From an uncultured Fusicatenibacter sp. (lineage in GTDB: Bacteria > Bacillota > Clostridia > Lachnospirales > Lachnospiraceae), in the NCBI GenBank assembly GCA_902493585.1, contig CABUPZ010000002.1, positions 1 to 64,000 of the forward strand: a DNA stretch of 64,000 bases, given 5' to 3'. Positions 34,284-43,597 of the stretch are shown piece by piece. The notes beneath the pieces were generated by a model, which ran no database searches, was not told the DNA's origin, and was given only the letters and a program-made list of their open reading frames with translations. Each line of letters starts with the position of its first letter. Positions within the stretch are counted from its first letter, which is position 1. A program made the translations under genes and the position numbers.

Positions 34284-35282
34284 ATGGAAGAGATATTGAA
34301 AATTGAAAATCTTCATGTTTCCTTTGATTCCTATGCAGGCGAGGTACATGCGGTGCGCGGCGTCAGTCTCGAAGTACACAAAGGAGAAGTGCTTGCCATT
34401 GTAGGTGAGTCCGGATGTGGAAAGAGCGTTACCGCCCAGACGATCATGAAGCTGAATCCGATGCCTCCGGCACGTATCAAAGAGGGATCGATCACACTCT
34501 GCGGAAAGGATATCGTAGCAGCCAGTGAAAAAGAGATGCAGGGCATCCGCGGACAGGTGGTCAGCATGATCTTCCAGGATCCGATGACCTGTATGAACCC
34601 GACGATGCGGGTCGGAAAACAGCTCACCGAGACACTGGTGAAAAAGGGAAAAATCAGCCGGAAGGACGCGGAGAAAGAAGCAGTCCGCCTGCTGAAAATG
34701 GTTCAGATCCCAAACGCGGAAGAACGTGCGAAACAGTATCCCCATGAGTTCTCCGGCGGTATGAGACAGCGTGCGATGATCGCGATGGCGCTGGCATGCA
34801 ATCCGCAGCTTCTGATCGCGGACGAACCGACCACCGCTCTGGACGTGACGATCCAGGCGCAGATCATGCAGCTGATGGGAAAAATCCGCGAGGAGACAAA
34901 GACAGCGATCATCCTGATCACCCACGATCTTGGTGTTGTGGCAAATCTGGCGGATCAGGTAGCCGTCATGTATGCGGGCAAGGTTGTGGAAAAAGGTACG
35001 GTAAGAGACATTTTCTACAAATCCGCACATCCGTACACGAAGGCGCTGCTGAAGAGCCTTCCCACCATCGATACCAAGAAAGAGGAAGAACTGATTTCGA
35101 TTCCGGGAACCCCGCCGGATCTGTATGCACCGCCGCAGGGCTGCGGATTCGCAAGCAGATGCGAGCACTGCATGAAGATCTGCCAGGCCAACCAGCCGCC
35201 GGTCTTTGAGCTGGGAGAAGGCCATACCGCTTCCTGCTGGAGACTGCATCCGGATTTCCCCGGAAAGAAGGAGGAGAAATAA
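34284..35282 (+). CDS. oppD: Oligopeptide ABC transporter ATPase, OppD type (system 2)
   Basis: 332 residues. Walker A is GESGCGKS (about 40-47), the Q-loop IFQDPMTCMNP, the signature [10 protein letters not shown], Walker [13 protein letters not shown] and the switch His in [10 protein letters not shown]. The C-terminal Opp extension is present with cysteines (GCGFASRCEHCMKIC), unlike the system 1 OppD. AGGAGG precedes the ATG; the stop abuts the next start codon. Confidence 0.93.
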   Translation: MEEILKIENLHVSFDSYAGEVHAVRGVSLEVHKGEVLAIVGESGCGKSVTAQTIMKLNPMPPARIKEGSITLCGKDIVAASEKEMQGIRGQVVSMIFQDPMTCMNPTMRVGKQLTETLVKKGKISRKDAEKEAVRLLKMVQIPNAEERAKQYPHEFSGGMRQRAMIAMALACNPQLLIADEPTTALDVTIQAQIMQLMGKIREETKTAIILITHDLGVVANLADQVAVMYAGKVVEKGTVRDIFYKSAHPYTKALLKSLPTIDTKKEEELISIPGTPPDLYAPPQGCGFASRCEHCMKICQANQPPVFELGEGHTASCWRLHPDFPGKKEEK

Positions 35283-36242
35283 ATGAAGAAGCTGATTACT
35301 CTGGATCACGTGTCCAAACATTTCCAGGTAGGAAAAAACCAGACACTGGTCGCAGTCAATGATATTTCTCTTGATATCTATAAAGGGGAAACCCTTGGAG
35401 TGGTAGGCGAATCCGGCTGTGGAAAATCTACCCTCGGACGTGTGGTCATGGGAATTTACCAGCCGACCAAAGGCAAGATGCTCTACGACGGAAAGGAAGT
35501 CCGCTTGAAACGCACCAAAGACCGTTACGACTATTCCCAGAAAGCGCAGATCATTTTCCAGGATCCGTATGCATCCCTAAATCCCCGTATGACGGTGGGC
35601 AGCATCATTGCTGAGGGAATGGAAATCCACAAAATGTACGATAAGGAAAAGCGGATGCAGCGGGTGTATGAACTGCTGGAGACCGTAGGATTGAACCGGG
35701 AGCATGCGAACCGCTTCCCGCACGAGTTCTCCGGCGGACAGCGTCAGCGTATCGGAATCGCCCGCGCTCTGGCAGTGGAACCGGAATTTATCGTCTGTGA
35801 CGAACCGATCTCCGCGCTGGACGTGTCCATTCAGAGCCAGATCATCAACCTGCTGAAGAAACTCCAGCAGGAGCATGGCTTCACCTACATGTTCATCGCA
35901 CACGACCTGAACATTGTCAAATACATTTCAGACCGTATTGCGGTCATGTATCTGGGAAATCTGGTGGAACTGGCGGACAGTGATGAAATCTATGCCCACA
36001 CCCTGCATCCGTACAGCCAGGCACTGCTTGCCTCCGTACCGATTCCGGATCCGGACAAGGAAGCACAGAAAGAAGCACGGGTACTGTCCGGCGATGTGCC
36101 AAGCCCGATCAATCCAAAGCCAGGCTGCCCGTTTGCAAACAGATGTGAGCATGCCACAGAAAAATGCCGCACCGAGTCCCCGAAACTCCGTGAGGTAAGA
36201 CCGGGACACTTTGTTTCCTGTCATCTGGATTTTGATAAATAA
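35283..36242 (+). CDS. oppF: Oligopeptide ABC transporter ATPase, OppF type (system 2)
   Basis: 319 residues. Walker A is GESGCGKS, the Q-loop IFQDPYASLNPRMTV, the signature [10 protein letters not shown], Walker [15 protein letters not shown] and the switch His in AHDLNIVKY. The Opp tail carries GCPFANRCEHATEKC. The start codon follows the oppD stop with no gap, and AGGAGG lies within the oppD end. It is the last gene of the operon, closed by the terminator at 36307. Confidence 0.94.
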   Translation: MKKLITLDHVSKHFQVGKNQTLVAVNDISLDIYKGETLGVVGESGCGKSTLGRVVMGIYQPTKGKMLYDGKEVRLKRTKDRYDYSQKAQIIFQDPYASLNPRMTVGSIIAEGMEIHKMYDKEKRMQRVYELLETVGLNREHANRFPHEFSGGQRQRIGIARALAVEPEFIVCDEPISALDVSIQSQIINLLKKLQQEHGFTYMFIAHDLNIVKYISDRIAVMYLGNLVELADSDEIYAHTLHPYSQALLASVPIPDPDKEAQKEARVLSGDVPSPINPKPGCPFANRCEHATEKCRTESPKLREVRPGHFVSCHLDFDK

Positions 36243-36275
36243 TCATAGAATAGAATTATAGAATAAAAAGACAGA

Positions 36276-36303
36276 GTAACCGTTCCTGTGGCTGAACAGT
36301 TAC
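36276..36303. repeat. Dispersed palindrome, copy 3
   Basis: GTAACCGTTC and GAACAGTTAC form arms around CTGTGGCT, between oppF2 and its terminator. Confidence 0.75.
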
Positions 36304-36306
36304 AGT

Positions 36307-36357
36307 GCAGAACCCTCCGGCAGAGAAGAAAAACTGCCGGAGGGTTCTGCGTTTTTT
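36307..36357 (+). terminator. Strong intrinsic terminator of opp operon 2
   Basis: A perfect 17-bp stem, 36307-36323 against 36334-36350, with a 10-nt A-rich loop, followed by GTTTTTT. Confidence 0.92.
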
Positions 36358-36389
36358 ATTGCTGTTTTCCCAATGGATGACAATCTGGT

Positions 36390-37250
36390 TTAGAAAGACA
36401 TTTCATAATATTGTGTCTCTGTCCGTTCTTTGAAACCGCAGGACTGATACAGAGGCAGCGCCGCCAGGTTCTCCCGGTCTACGCCAAGCGTGATCTCCCG
36501 GTCATCGGAAGCGCGGAGCTGTTTCAGAACCTGGGAGAGCATACAGCGCCCAAGGCCCTGGTGCTGAACCTCCGGGTCAATACACAGACCAAACAGGTAA
36601 TTGCCGTTTCCGGACTGCTCCACGGAGACACAGCCAACAGGCTTTTCCTGAAAAAGAGCGGCAAACAAAAGCGTATTCTTTCCGGAAAACGTCTGCCTGG
36701 TATACGTTTCGGAAACCTCCGGCGGATTCTGAAAAGCCCTGGAGGAAATGGAAACCAGCGCCGGAAGATCTGCCTCCCGCGCCAGCCGCAGAGAAAATCC
36801 CTCTTTCGGAGCACAGGGACGGCATCCGGAGGCGTCAAAAACCATCAGAAACTCAGAATGAGAAAAGGAAACCGGATAATGAGAAAGAAACGCCTGCTGA
36901 TTCTCAAATGCCTTTTCTGTTTTCAGAAGAACTTTCGAATAGTGATACTTTTTCAGTTCCGTTCCAGCCTGCTGAAACAACGCCGAGAAGATCCCTTCCC
37001 CCCGTCTGGAAGGAAGTACACAGGCGGAAATCTCAGCAGACTCCCGGTCATCCGCATAAACCATCAAAAACCCGACAATCTCCGCCCCCTCCTGCGCCAG
37101 ATAGAAAACCTTCATCTCCGGATAAGCCTTAAACTCCGAGCCAAGATAAATCTCATTATGCAAATGATCCCGCGAATTACAAAACCCGACAAACGCCCGG
37201 ATCCTCTCTTTCTGTTCAGAAGAAAGCTCCGAATAAGTAGAATAATCCAT
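36390..37250 (-). CDS. GNAT acetyltransferase, two tandem domains
   Basis: 286 residues. The first half has a degenerate GNAT fold (VGFLMVYADD, ISACVLPSRRGEGIFSALF). The second is a clear GNAT domain with the acetyl-CoA loop DPEVQHQGLGRCML (QGLGR is the Q/RxxGxG/A motif) and the end AALPLYQSCGFKE. Acceptor substrate unknown. AAAGGGAG lies 8 nt before the ATG at 37250; an ATG six codons earlier lies before that site. It is convergent with opp operon 2. Confidence 0.88.
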   Translation of the reverse strand: MDYSTYSELSSEQKERIRAFVGFCNSRDHLHNEIYLGSEFKAYPEMKVFYLAQEGAEIVGFLMVYADDRESAEISACVLPSRRGEGIFSALFQQAGTELKKYHYSKVLLKTEKAFENQQAFLSHYPVSFSHSEFLMVFDASGCRPCAPKEGFSLRLAREADLPALVSISSRAFQNPPEVSETYTRQTFSGKNTLLFAALFQEKPVGCVSVEQSGNGNYLFGLCIDPEVQHQGLGRCMLSQVLKQLRASDDREITLGVDRENLAALPLYQSCGFKERTETQYYEMSF

Positions 37251-37295
37251 ACAAAAACTCCCTTTCAAATCATAGAAAAAATCCTTATCTTATAC

Positions 37296-37304
37296 ATCAT
37301 ACCA
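37296..37304 (-). promoter_or_regulatory. Extended -10 promoter element of the GNAT gene
   Basis: On the minus strand TGG followed by TATGAT (37304-37296), an extended -10 element; the -35 region is poor (TTTAAG-like). Confidence 0.4.
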
Positions 37305-37414
37305 CAGATTTTACACACTTAAAAGCAACATTGTATCAATGTTCTTAAATTGCATCGGATACCATTATATATTTGAAAATTCATTTCCGAAAATAGCAAA
37401 ACCACTGCCACCCT

Positions 37415-37459
37415 ACCGCCTGAAACACCCATCCCACCTGTCCCCGGCCGCTTTCGTCC
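37415..37459 (+). repeat. TTTCGTCCG-family element, right-end copy
   Basis: ACCGCCTG, a CA/CC-rich stretch (CACCCATCCCACCTGTCCCC), then GGCCGCTTTCGTCC. It aligns well with the reverse complement of 23489-23531. It ends only 4 nt before a promoter -35 box. The rest of this gap (37305-37414) shows nothing further. Confidence 0.5.
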
Positions 37460-37462
37460 CCC

Positions 37463-37491
37463 TTGTTTCGTCTCCTTTCCTGTGATAAAAT
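37463..37491 (+). promoter_or_regulatory. Promoter of the nitrilase-family gene
   Basis: TTGTTT (37463-37468), 17 nt, TAAAAT (37486-37491) preceded by a TG pair. Confidence 0.6.
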
Positions 37492-37549
37492 ACTGAAAGC
37501 AGAAGAAACAGGAAAAGCGGAAACCCATGTCCAAAGGAGGCGAATCCCC

Positions 37550-38380
37550 GTGGAAAATTTTAAAGCAGGAATTGTTCAGATGGATTCCGGCCCGGATGTA
37601 GAAGAAAATATGCGGGCAGTGAGAGAATATACAGCGTACGCTGCGGCGGAAGGGGCGAAATTCATCATGTTCCCGGAAACCGTGGATTACATAGGTGCAC
37701 AGATGGGACAGCATGCGGAACGTATTCCCGGCTATGTGACAAGAACCTTTGCAGGACTCGCCAGACGGTATGGCGTTTATATCCACTGCGGCAGTATTAC
37801 AGAAGCCGCGCCGGGCGGGAGACCGTTCAACACTACGCTGATGTTTGCGCCGGACGGACAGATCCGGGCGCTGTACCGGAAGCTTCATCTCTTTGATGTG
37901 GAACTGAAAGACGGTCCGTCATTCCGTGAATCCGACGAGATTGCTCCCGGTTCCGAGATTGTAGTGACGGAGCCGCACTTTGCATCGCTGGGGCTTTCCA
38001 TCTGTTATGATATCCGTTTCCCGGAACTGTACCGTATGCAGGTGCAGAGCGGTGCGGAGGTACTTTGCGTGGCAGCGAATTTTACCCGGGAAACCGGAGA
38101 AAAACACTGGGAGACGCTGCTGAAAGCCAGGGCTGTGGAAAATACCAGTTATGTGCTGGCAGCAGGACAGTGCGGGACGAAACGCGCCTTCGAGGCATAC
38201 GGCCATTCCATGATCATAGATCCGTTGGGAGAGATCCTGGCGGAAGCAGGAGAAGAGCCGGAGGTCCTGATCGCGGAGTTGGACAGGGAACGGCTGGAAA
38301 ACGCCAGAATGTCCCTGCCGTGCCTGGCAGGGCGCCGAGAGGATGTTTATCAGATCAGTGGACGGATACGAAAGTACTGA
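37550..38380 (+). CDS. Carbon-nitrogen hydrolase (nitrilase superfamily, omega-amidase-like)
   Basis: 276 residues of the CN-hydrolase fold with the Glu-Lys-Cys triad: Glu in MFPETVDY (about E43), Lys in YRKLHLFD (about K111) and Cys in LSICYDIRFPELYR (about C152). The YRKLHLFDV and GLSICYDIRFPE wording is closest to the Nit1/Nit2 and omega-amidase branch, which hydrolyses deaminated glutathione or alpha-keto acid amides (substrate is inference). The start is GTG at 37550, with AAAGGAGG 9 nt upstream and VENFKAGIVQMDS fitting the family N-terminus; a longer frame from 37463 would start within the promoter. Confidence 0.88.
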   Translation: MENFKAGIVQMDSGPDVEENMRAVREYTAYAAAEGAKFIMFPETVDYIGAQMGQHAERIPGYVTRTFAGLARRYGVYIHCGSITEAAPGGRPFNTTLMFAPDGQIRALYRKLHLFDVELKDGPSFRESDEIAPGSEIVVTEPHFASLGLSICYDIRFPELYRMQVQSGAEVLCVAANFTRETGEKHWETLLKARAVENTSYVLAAGQCGTKRAFEAYGHSMIIDPLGEILAEAGEEPEVLIAELDRERLENARMSLPCLAGRREDVYQISGRIRKY

Positions 38381-38392
38381 TCGGGTTTGACC

Positions 38393-38416
38393 ACCGTTCA
38401 GCCGGCTGAGCGGTTA
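38393..38416. repeat. Dispersed palindrome, copy 4
   Basis: ACCGTTCAGCCGGCTGAGCGGT: arms ACCGTTCAGCC and GGCTGAGCGGT, with one mismatch, and an almost perfect centre CAGCCGGCTG. It lies between the amidase and alcohol dehydrogenase genes. Confidence 0.7.
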
Positions 38417-38481
38417 TCGTGTTTGAATATTTGTTTCTGTTGAAACGGAAGCGGAAAAGAAAAGAAAGGAAAAAGGAAACC

Positions 38482-39666
38482 ATGGAAAATTTTGTACAGT
38501 ATACACCAACGGAAGTAATCTTTGGAAAAGGGACAGAAAATCAGGCCGGTGAGGAAGTAAAGAAATGGGGAGGAAGCAGAGTGCTTCTGGTTTACGGAGG
38601 CGGCAGTGCCGTCCGCAGCGGCCTGATCGGGCGGGTGGAGCAGTCTTTGAAAGAGTCAGGGATCGCCTATGAAGAATTCGGCGGGGTCAAGCCAAATCCC
38701 CGTCTTGCATTTGCGGAGAAGGGGGTGCAGAAGGCGCTGGCTTTTGGGGCGGACTTTATTCTGGCGGTAGGAGGCGGAAGCGCGATTGACACAGCGAAAG
38801 CCATCGCCCATGGCACTGCCAATCCGGAGGAGAAACTCTGGGAGATCTGGACCGGAAAAGTGCCTCTGACCAGATCTCTGCCGGTTGCGGCAGTTCTGAC
38901 CATCCCGGCGGCGGGAAGCGAGATGAGCGATTCGGCGGTACTGACCAATGAGGAGATCGGAAAGAAGGCCGGGATCAACACACCGTTCAACCGGTGCCGT
39001 TTTGCGGTAATGAATCCGGAACTGGCGGCGACCCTTCCGGCGTACCAGGTGGCATGCGGGGTGACGGATATCATGATGCATACCATGGAGCGGTATTTTA
39101 TTCCGGGGATCCAGTGTGAAATGACAGACTGCATCGCGGAAGGACTGCTGCGGACTGTGATCAGAAACGGAGCAAAAGTGTATGAGAATCCGGCGGATTA
39201 TGACGCAATGGCGGAAGTGATGTGGTGCGGAAGTCTTTCCCATAACAACCTTACCGAGTGTGGACGTGGAAAAGATTTTTCCGTTCATAAACTGGGACAT
39301 GCCCTGAGCGCCAAATATGATGTGGCGCACGGAGCGTCCCTGGCGGCAGTATGGGGATCCTGGGCAAGATATCTGTATCAGGATCAGGCGCTTGGAAGGT
39401 TTGTGCAGTTTGCGGAAAATGTATGGGGAATTTCCAAAGAAGGGAAGTCGGAGCAGGAAACGGCGCTGGCGGGCATTGAAAAAACAGAGGAATTTTTCCG
39501 AAGCATCGGCATGCCGATCAGCCTTTCCCAGCTTGGCGTGCAGCCGGGGGAGCAGGAGAGAATGGAACTTTCTCTGGACGCTACCATGGGCGATACCGTG
39601 AAGCTGACCAGGATCCGTCCTCTCGGTGCAAAAGAGGTGAGTGAGATTTATCAGATGGCCATGTAA
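38482..39666 (+). CDS. Iron-containing alcohol dehydrogenase (BdhA/YqhD-like)
   Basis: A 394-residue group III alcohol dehydrogenase. The N-terminal NAD(P)-binding part has VYGGGSAVRSG and AVGGGSAIDTAKAIA. The metal site is formed by Asp and His in VTDIMMHTMERY plus the two His in KLGHALSAKYDVAHG. The first residues (MENFVQYTPTEVIFGKG) match NADPH-dependent butanol or aldehyde reductases. It likely reduces aldehydes in fermentation; the exact substrate is unknown. GGAAAAAGGAAAC precedes the ATG at 38482; the longer Lys/Arg-rich N-terminus is not plausible. Confidence 0.9.
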   Translation: MENFVQYTPTEVIFGKGTENQAGEEVKKWGGSRVLLVYGGGSAVRSGLIGRVEQSLKESGIAYEEFGGVKPNPRLAFAEKGVQKALAFGADFILAVGGGSAIDTAKAIAHGTANPEEKLWEIWTGKVPLTRSLPVAAVLTIPAAGSEMSDSAVLTNEEIGKKAGINTPFNRCRFAVMNPELAATLPAYQVACGVTDIMMHTMERYFIPGIQCEMTDCIAEGLLRTVIRNGAKVYENPADYDAMAEVMWCGSLSHNNLTECGRGKDFSVHKLGHALSAKYDVAHGASLAAVWGSWARYLYQDQALGRFVQFAENVWGISKEGKSEQETALAGIEKTEEFFRSIGMPISLSQLGVQPGEQERMELSLDATMGDTVKLTRIRPLGAKEVSEIYQMAM

Positions 39667-39674
39667 GCGGGAAG

Positions 39675-39701
39675 GAACCGTTCCGCTGGCTGAACGGTTA
39701 C
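39675..39701. repeat. Dispersed palindrome, copy 5
   Basis: GAACCGTTC and GAACGGTTAC-type arms around CGCTGGCT, 8 nt after the alcohol dehydrogenase stop. Nearly identical to the copy 79 nt further on. Confidence 0.75.
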
Positions 39702-39716
39702 AGCGGGAAAAAAGAA

Positions 39717-39746
39717 ATGACAAATCCCCGGCACCTATGCTATAAT
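39717..39746 (+). promoter_or_regulatory. Promoter of lepA
   Basis: ATGACA (39717-39722), 18 nt, TATAAT (39741-39746). The palindrome copy at 39780 then lies in the 5' leader of lepA. Confidence 0.65.
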
Positions 39747-39779
39747 TCACTGGAAATCGATTTTTTATGGGCGGATGCC

Positions 39780-39807
39780 GTAACCGTTCCGCTGGATGGA
39801 CGGTTAC
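39780..39807. repeat. Dispersed palindrome, copy 6
   Basis: GTAACCGTTC and GACGGTTAC around CGCTGGAT in the lepA leader, 35 nt before the start codon. Confidence 0.75.
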
Positions 39808-39841
39808 AAAAAATTATCCGGGAATACCAGGAGGAATAGAA

Positions 39842-41656
39842 TTGTCAGGAATTGAACAGAGTAAAATCCGAAATTTTTGTATTATTGCACATATTGATCA
39901 TGGAAAATCCACCCTTGCGGACCGTATCATTCAGAAAACAGGCCTGCTGACCGAACGGGAGATGCAGGATCAGGTGCTGGACAACATGGATCTGGAACGG
40001 GAGCGCGGTATCACCATTAAGGCGCAGGCGGTCCGGACGGTTTATAAGGCGCAGGATGGAGAAGAATATATCCTGAATATGATCGACACACCGGGCCATG
40101 TGGACTTTAATTATGAAGTATCCCGAAGCCTTGCCGCCTGTGACGGCGCGATCCTGGTGGTCGACGCCTCTCAGGGAATCGAGGCGCAGACCCTTGCAAA
40201 CGTTTATCTGGCGCTGGATCATGATCTGGATGTTTTTCCGGTCATTAATAAGATTGACCTGCCAAGCGCCGAGCCGGAGCGTGTGATTGCCGAGATCGAA
40301 GACGTGATTGGCATTGAGGCGGAAGATGCCCCGCGTATTTCTGCCAAAACAGGAGAAAACGTGGATGCGGTTCTGGAACAGATCGTCAGCAAAATCCCGG
40401 CGCCCAAGGGAAGTCCGGAAAATCCGCTGCAGGCACTGATCTTTGATTCTGTTTACGATGCTTACCGCGGTGTTATTGTTTCCTGCCGTGTGATGGAAGG
40501 CACTGTGAAAAAAGGAACGAAAATCCGCATGATGGCTACGGGGGCCGTGGAGGAAGTCGTAGAAGTAGGATATTTTGGAGCAGGACAGCTGATCCCCTGC
40601 GATGAACTGAGTGCAGGAATGGTCGGCTATATCACTGCCAGCATTAAGAATGTCAGAGATACCCGCGTGGGCGACACGATCACGGATGCGAACAATCCAT
40701 GTGCGGAACCGCTTCCGGGTTACAAAAAAGTCAATCCGATGGTTTACTGCGGCATGTATCCGGCGGACGGCGCGCAGTACCAGGATCTGAGAGATGCGCT
40801 GGAAAAACTTCAGCTGAACGATGCGTCTCTGTTTTATGAACCAGAAACTTCCGCGGCGCTTGGATTTGGCTTCCGCTGCGGCTTCCTTGGACTGCTGCAT
40901 CTGGAAATCATTCAGGAACGTCTGGAGAGAGAGTACAATCTGGACCTTGTCACCACAGCGCCAAGCGTTATCTATAAGGTACACAAGACAGACGGAACCT
41001 GCATCGATCTTACCAACCCGTCCAATCTTCCGGATCCGTCAGAGATCGACTATATGGAAGAGCCGCTGGTGCGGGCAGAGATCATGGTGACCACGGAATT
41101 TATCGGACCGATCATGGAACTGTGTCAGCAGCGCCGCGGTCAGTATCAGGGCATGGAGTACATGGAGACAACCCGTGCGATGCTCCACTACCACCTTCCG
41201 CTGAATGAGATCATTTATGACTTTTTCGACGCGCTGAAATCCCGTTCCCGCGGATATGCGTCCTTTGATTACGAGCTGCTTGGTTATGAGCGCAGCGAAC
41301 TTGTGAAACTGGATATTCTTGTAAATAAGGAGGAAGTCGACGCGTTGTCCTTTATCGTCTTTTCCGGTTCTGCTTACGACAGGGGAAGAAGGATGTGCGA
41401 GAAGCTGAAGGAGGAGATTCCAAGACAGCTGTTTGAGATTCCGATCCAGGCGGCGGTCGGCTCCAAGATCATTGCCAGGGAGACGGTGCGCGCACTGCGC
41501 AAGGACGTGCTTGCGAAATGTTACGGCGGCGATATTTCCCGTAAGAAGAAGCTGCTGGAAAAGCAGAAAGAAGGAAAGAAACGTATGCGCCAGATCGGAA
41601 ACGTAGAGATTCCGCAGAAAGCGTTTATGAGCGTTTTGAAACTGGATGAAAATTAA
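39842..41656 (+). CDS. lepA: Translation elongation factor 4 (LepA GTPase)
   Basis: 604 residues. The GTPase domain has AHIDHGKST (P-loop), the switch region [16 protein letters not shown] and [10 protein letters not shown]-Tu-like domain 2 follows, then the EF-G-like III and V domains, and the LepA-specific C-terminal domain ([20 protein letters not shown]). It is a ribosome-associated factor acting in back-translocation or initiation. The start is TTG at 39842: AGGAGG is 7 nt upstream and [16 protein letters not shown] is the normal LepA N-terminus. hemW, its usual partner, is displaced about 1.9 kb downstream by two inserted genes. Confidence 0.96.
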   Translation: MSGIEQSKIRNFCIIAHIDHGKSTLADRIIQKTGLLTEREMQDQVLDNMDLERERGITIKAQAVRTVYKAQDGEEYILNMIDTPGHVDFNYEVSRSLAACDGAILVVDASQGIEAQTLANVYLALDHDLDVFPVINKIDLPSAEPERVIAEIEDVIGIEAEDAPRISAKTGENVDAVLEQIVSKIPAPKGSPENPLQALIFDSVYDAYRGVIVSCRVMEGTVKKGTKIRMMATGAVEEVVEVGYFGAGQLIPCDELSAGMVGYITASIKNVRDTRVGDTITDANNPCAEPLPGYKKVNPMVYCGMYPADGAQYQDLRDALEKLQLNDASLFYEPETSAALGFGFRCGFLGLLHLEIIQERLEREYNLDLVTTAPSVIYKVHKTDGTCIDLTNPSNLPDPSEIDYMEEPLVRAEIMVTTEFIGPIMELCQQRRGQYQGMEYMETTRAMLHYHLPLNEIIYDFFDALKSRSRGYASFDYELLGYERSELVKLDILVNKEEVDALSFIVFSGSAYDRGRRMCEKLKEEIPRQLFEIPIQAAVGSKIIARETVRALRKDVLAKCYGGDISRKKKLLEKQKEGKKRMRQIGNVEIPQKAFMSVLKLDEN

Positions 41657-41682
41657 AGAGATAAGTCTTTGAATACCATCGA

Positions 41683-41737
41683 AAATGAGGGCGTCCCTGG
41701 AGAGAGTGATATGCTCAGGGTCAGGGAGCCCTCATTT
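41683..41737. terminator. Hairpin between convergent lepA and GtrA-like gene
   Basis: AAATGAGGGC (41683-41692) pairs with GCCCTCATTT (41728-41737); inner CCCTG/CAGGG. It continues CGTAAG. Placement suggests a bidirectional terminator. Confidence 0.65.
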
Positions 41738-41794
41738 CGTAAGTGTTCTGTGTGAATGCGGCAGTTCGTTCGTGTTCGATGTACTGGTACGAGT

Positions 41795-42229
41795 TCAGGT
41801 ATGAGTTTTGCGAAAGACGATCAGTTTACTGAGGATATAATTCAGCACAATGATCAGCACAGTAACGATCGCCTTGGCCCAGAAACCCTCAATCCTGAGA
41901 AAAGATTGACAGATGCCCATGCGGAACAGCAGGGACGGAAGAAAAATCTCGAACAATCCGGTAAAGACCCTGGCCCCGATAAAAAGGAAAAATTCCCGGA
42001 GTAGCGCCGTCAGACCGTGCGTTTTGGAATGAAAAACCAAAAAACGGTTGGTAACGTATGCAAAAAGCACGGCGGCAAGCCAGGCAATGAAATTGCACAT
42101 CACCATGGAATACGGAGATGCCAAAGACACCACGGTATAGACCATCCAATTGACGACGGTCGCTCCGACACCCCAGAAGAGATAGGCGACAGCCTCGTTC
42201 TTAAACAGTTTTTTTACTTTTGTGATCAA
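41795..42229 (-). CDS. GtrA-like membrane protein
   Basis: 144 residues, four membrane helices in the GtrA/PF04138 pattern: FWGVGATVVNWMVYTVVS in helix 1, NFIAWLAAVLFAYVTNRFLVF in helix 2, and the closing NYILSKLIVFRK. Such proteins are thought to flip or help transfer polyprenyl-phosphate-linked sugars across the membrane. Initiation is probably TTG at 42229, 8 nt after AAGGAGG (another TTG precedes it by one codon). It is divergent from a polymerase-like gene; both suit cell-surface polysaccharide work. Confidence 0.82.
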   Translation of the reverse strand: MITKVKKLFKNEAVAYLFWGVGATVVNWMVYTVVSLASPYSMVMCNFIAWLAAVLFAYVTNRFLVFHSKTHGLTALLREFFLFIGARVFTGLFEIFLPSLLFRMGICQSFLRIEGFWAKAIVTVLIIVLNYILSKLIVFRKTHT

Positions 42230-42367
42230 CAAGAAATCCTCCTTTGATAAACCATCGCCAGAAATGAACACGGATGAATGAACGGTAACCGAGGTCAAAA
42301 TGCATTTTGACCACAACATCATATCATAAAATTCAGAAAAAGCACAGAAAAATTAAAGAGGTATAAA

Positions 42368-43588
42368 ATGTATAAAATAAAAAATAGAATTCAGACAATA
42401 GAATTTTTTCTGGAAAAACATAAAACAGAAGTGTTGGAAGGAATGTATCTGCTTTTATTTACTGTTTACTTCTGTGATGCCTTTTTGCACACAACGATGT
42501 TTCAGCTGAAAGATCATTCTCAGTTTCATTTGATGAGATGGATCGTAATGCTGGTTTTTATTTTTGTAAAAGCGTCATTGTCTGAGGCAATGAGAATAAG
42601 GCAGATGATTATGCCGGCGATCACTTTGCTATGTTTTATGGTAGCCTATGGACGCAGAAGCAGATACGAACTTCTGATTACATTAGTATTGCTGATGGTT
42701 GGAGCGCAGGGAGTTTCTTTTCGGAAAATTCTTCGGATTTATTTTGTGGCAGGGCTTATCCTGATGGCAGTAATGATTACCGCAGCTGAAACCGGGTTGA
42801 TTGAAAATCTGATTTATCATCAGGCGGGGCGAAGACCGAGGATTGCTTTTGGGTCTTTATATCCTACAGATTTTTCAGCTCACGTTTTCTATCTTTGTCT
42901 TGCCTGGGGATATCTGAGAAAGGACAGAATAAAGGCTGTGGAATTGGCTGTCTTTTTGCTTTGTGGGGTAGGAGTGTATGTATTCTGCGACGCAAGAATG
43001 AATGCAGCTGGAATTGCCTTTTTTACACTGTTCCTGGCTTATCGGAAAGTGCGTTTGTATTATGCTGAAAGAAAAGGAAAAGTCTATGAGCTTAATCGAC
43101 CAATGCAGTGGCTGATGATAATTTCGGTTCCTTTATGCGCCGGGATTTTTACTTTACTGACGGTAGGTTTTCAGGAGGGCAATCCGTTCTGGGAGAGACT
43201 GAACAAACTGACAACTGCAAGATTAGCTTATGGAAAAATCGGGATTACAGAGTATGGATTCTCATGGTTTGGACAATATATTCCGATGGTAGGGTCCGGG
43301 GGAGGAACTGATCCAAGACCTGATTACTTTTTTATTGATTCTTCGTATGTTAATATTCTATTGTGTATGGGAACCATAGTGTTTTGCCTTGTATGCATTC
43401 TCTGTGTGAGACTTTCGGTTCGTGCATATCGACAGGGTGATGTTGTTTTTTTAATTGTTCTTCTTTTTATGGCATTGCAGTGCACAATAGAGCACCATAT
43501 GTTGGAAATTGCATATAACCCATTTTTACTGGCTGTATTTGCGAAGATTGCAGAATCACAGACAGAAGGAAAGATGGCGAAAGGATAA
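42368..43588 (+). CDS. Polytopic membrane protein, O-antigen/EPS polymerase-like
   Basis: 406 residues with about ten hydrophobic segments and a large extracytoplasmic loop (about 295-325, with SGGGTDPRPDYFFIDSSYV). This layout, and a late DSSYVNILLCMG segment, resemble Wzy-type polymerases of streptococcal and clostridial surface polysaccharides. No diagnostic motif proves it. AGAGG precedes the ATG. Base composition is more AT-rich than in the flanking lepA and hemW, and it breaks a gene pair that is normally adjacent, so it was probably acquired together with the divergent GtrA-like gene. Confidence 0.65.
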   Translation: MYKIKNRIQTIEFFLEKHKTEVLEGMYLLLFTVYFCDAFLHTTMFQLKDHSQFHLMRWIVMLVFIFVKASLSEAMRIRQMIMPAITLLCFMVAYGRRSRYELLITLVLLMVGAQGVSFRKILRIYFVAGLILMAVMITAAETGLIENLIYHQAGRRPRIAFGSLYPTDFSAHVFYLCLAWGYLRKDRIKAVELAVFLLCGVGVYVFCDARMNAAGIAFFTLFLAYRKVRLYYAERKGKVYELNRPMQWLMIISVPLCAGIFTLLTVGFQEGNPFWERLNKLTTARLAYGKIGITEYGFSWFGQYIPMVGSGGGTDPRPDYFFIDSSYVNILLCMGTIVFCLVCILCVRLSVRAYRQGDVVFLIVLLFMALQCTIEHHMLEIAYNPFLLAVFAKIAESQTEGKMAKG

Positions 43589-43597
43589 AAAGAAGAA

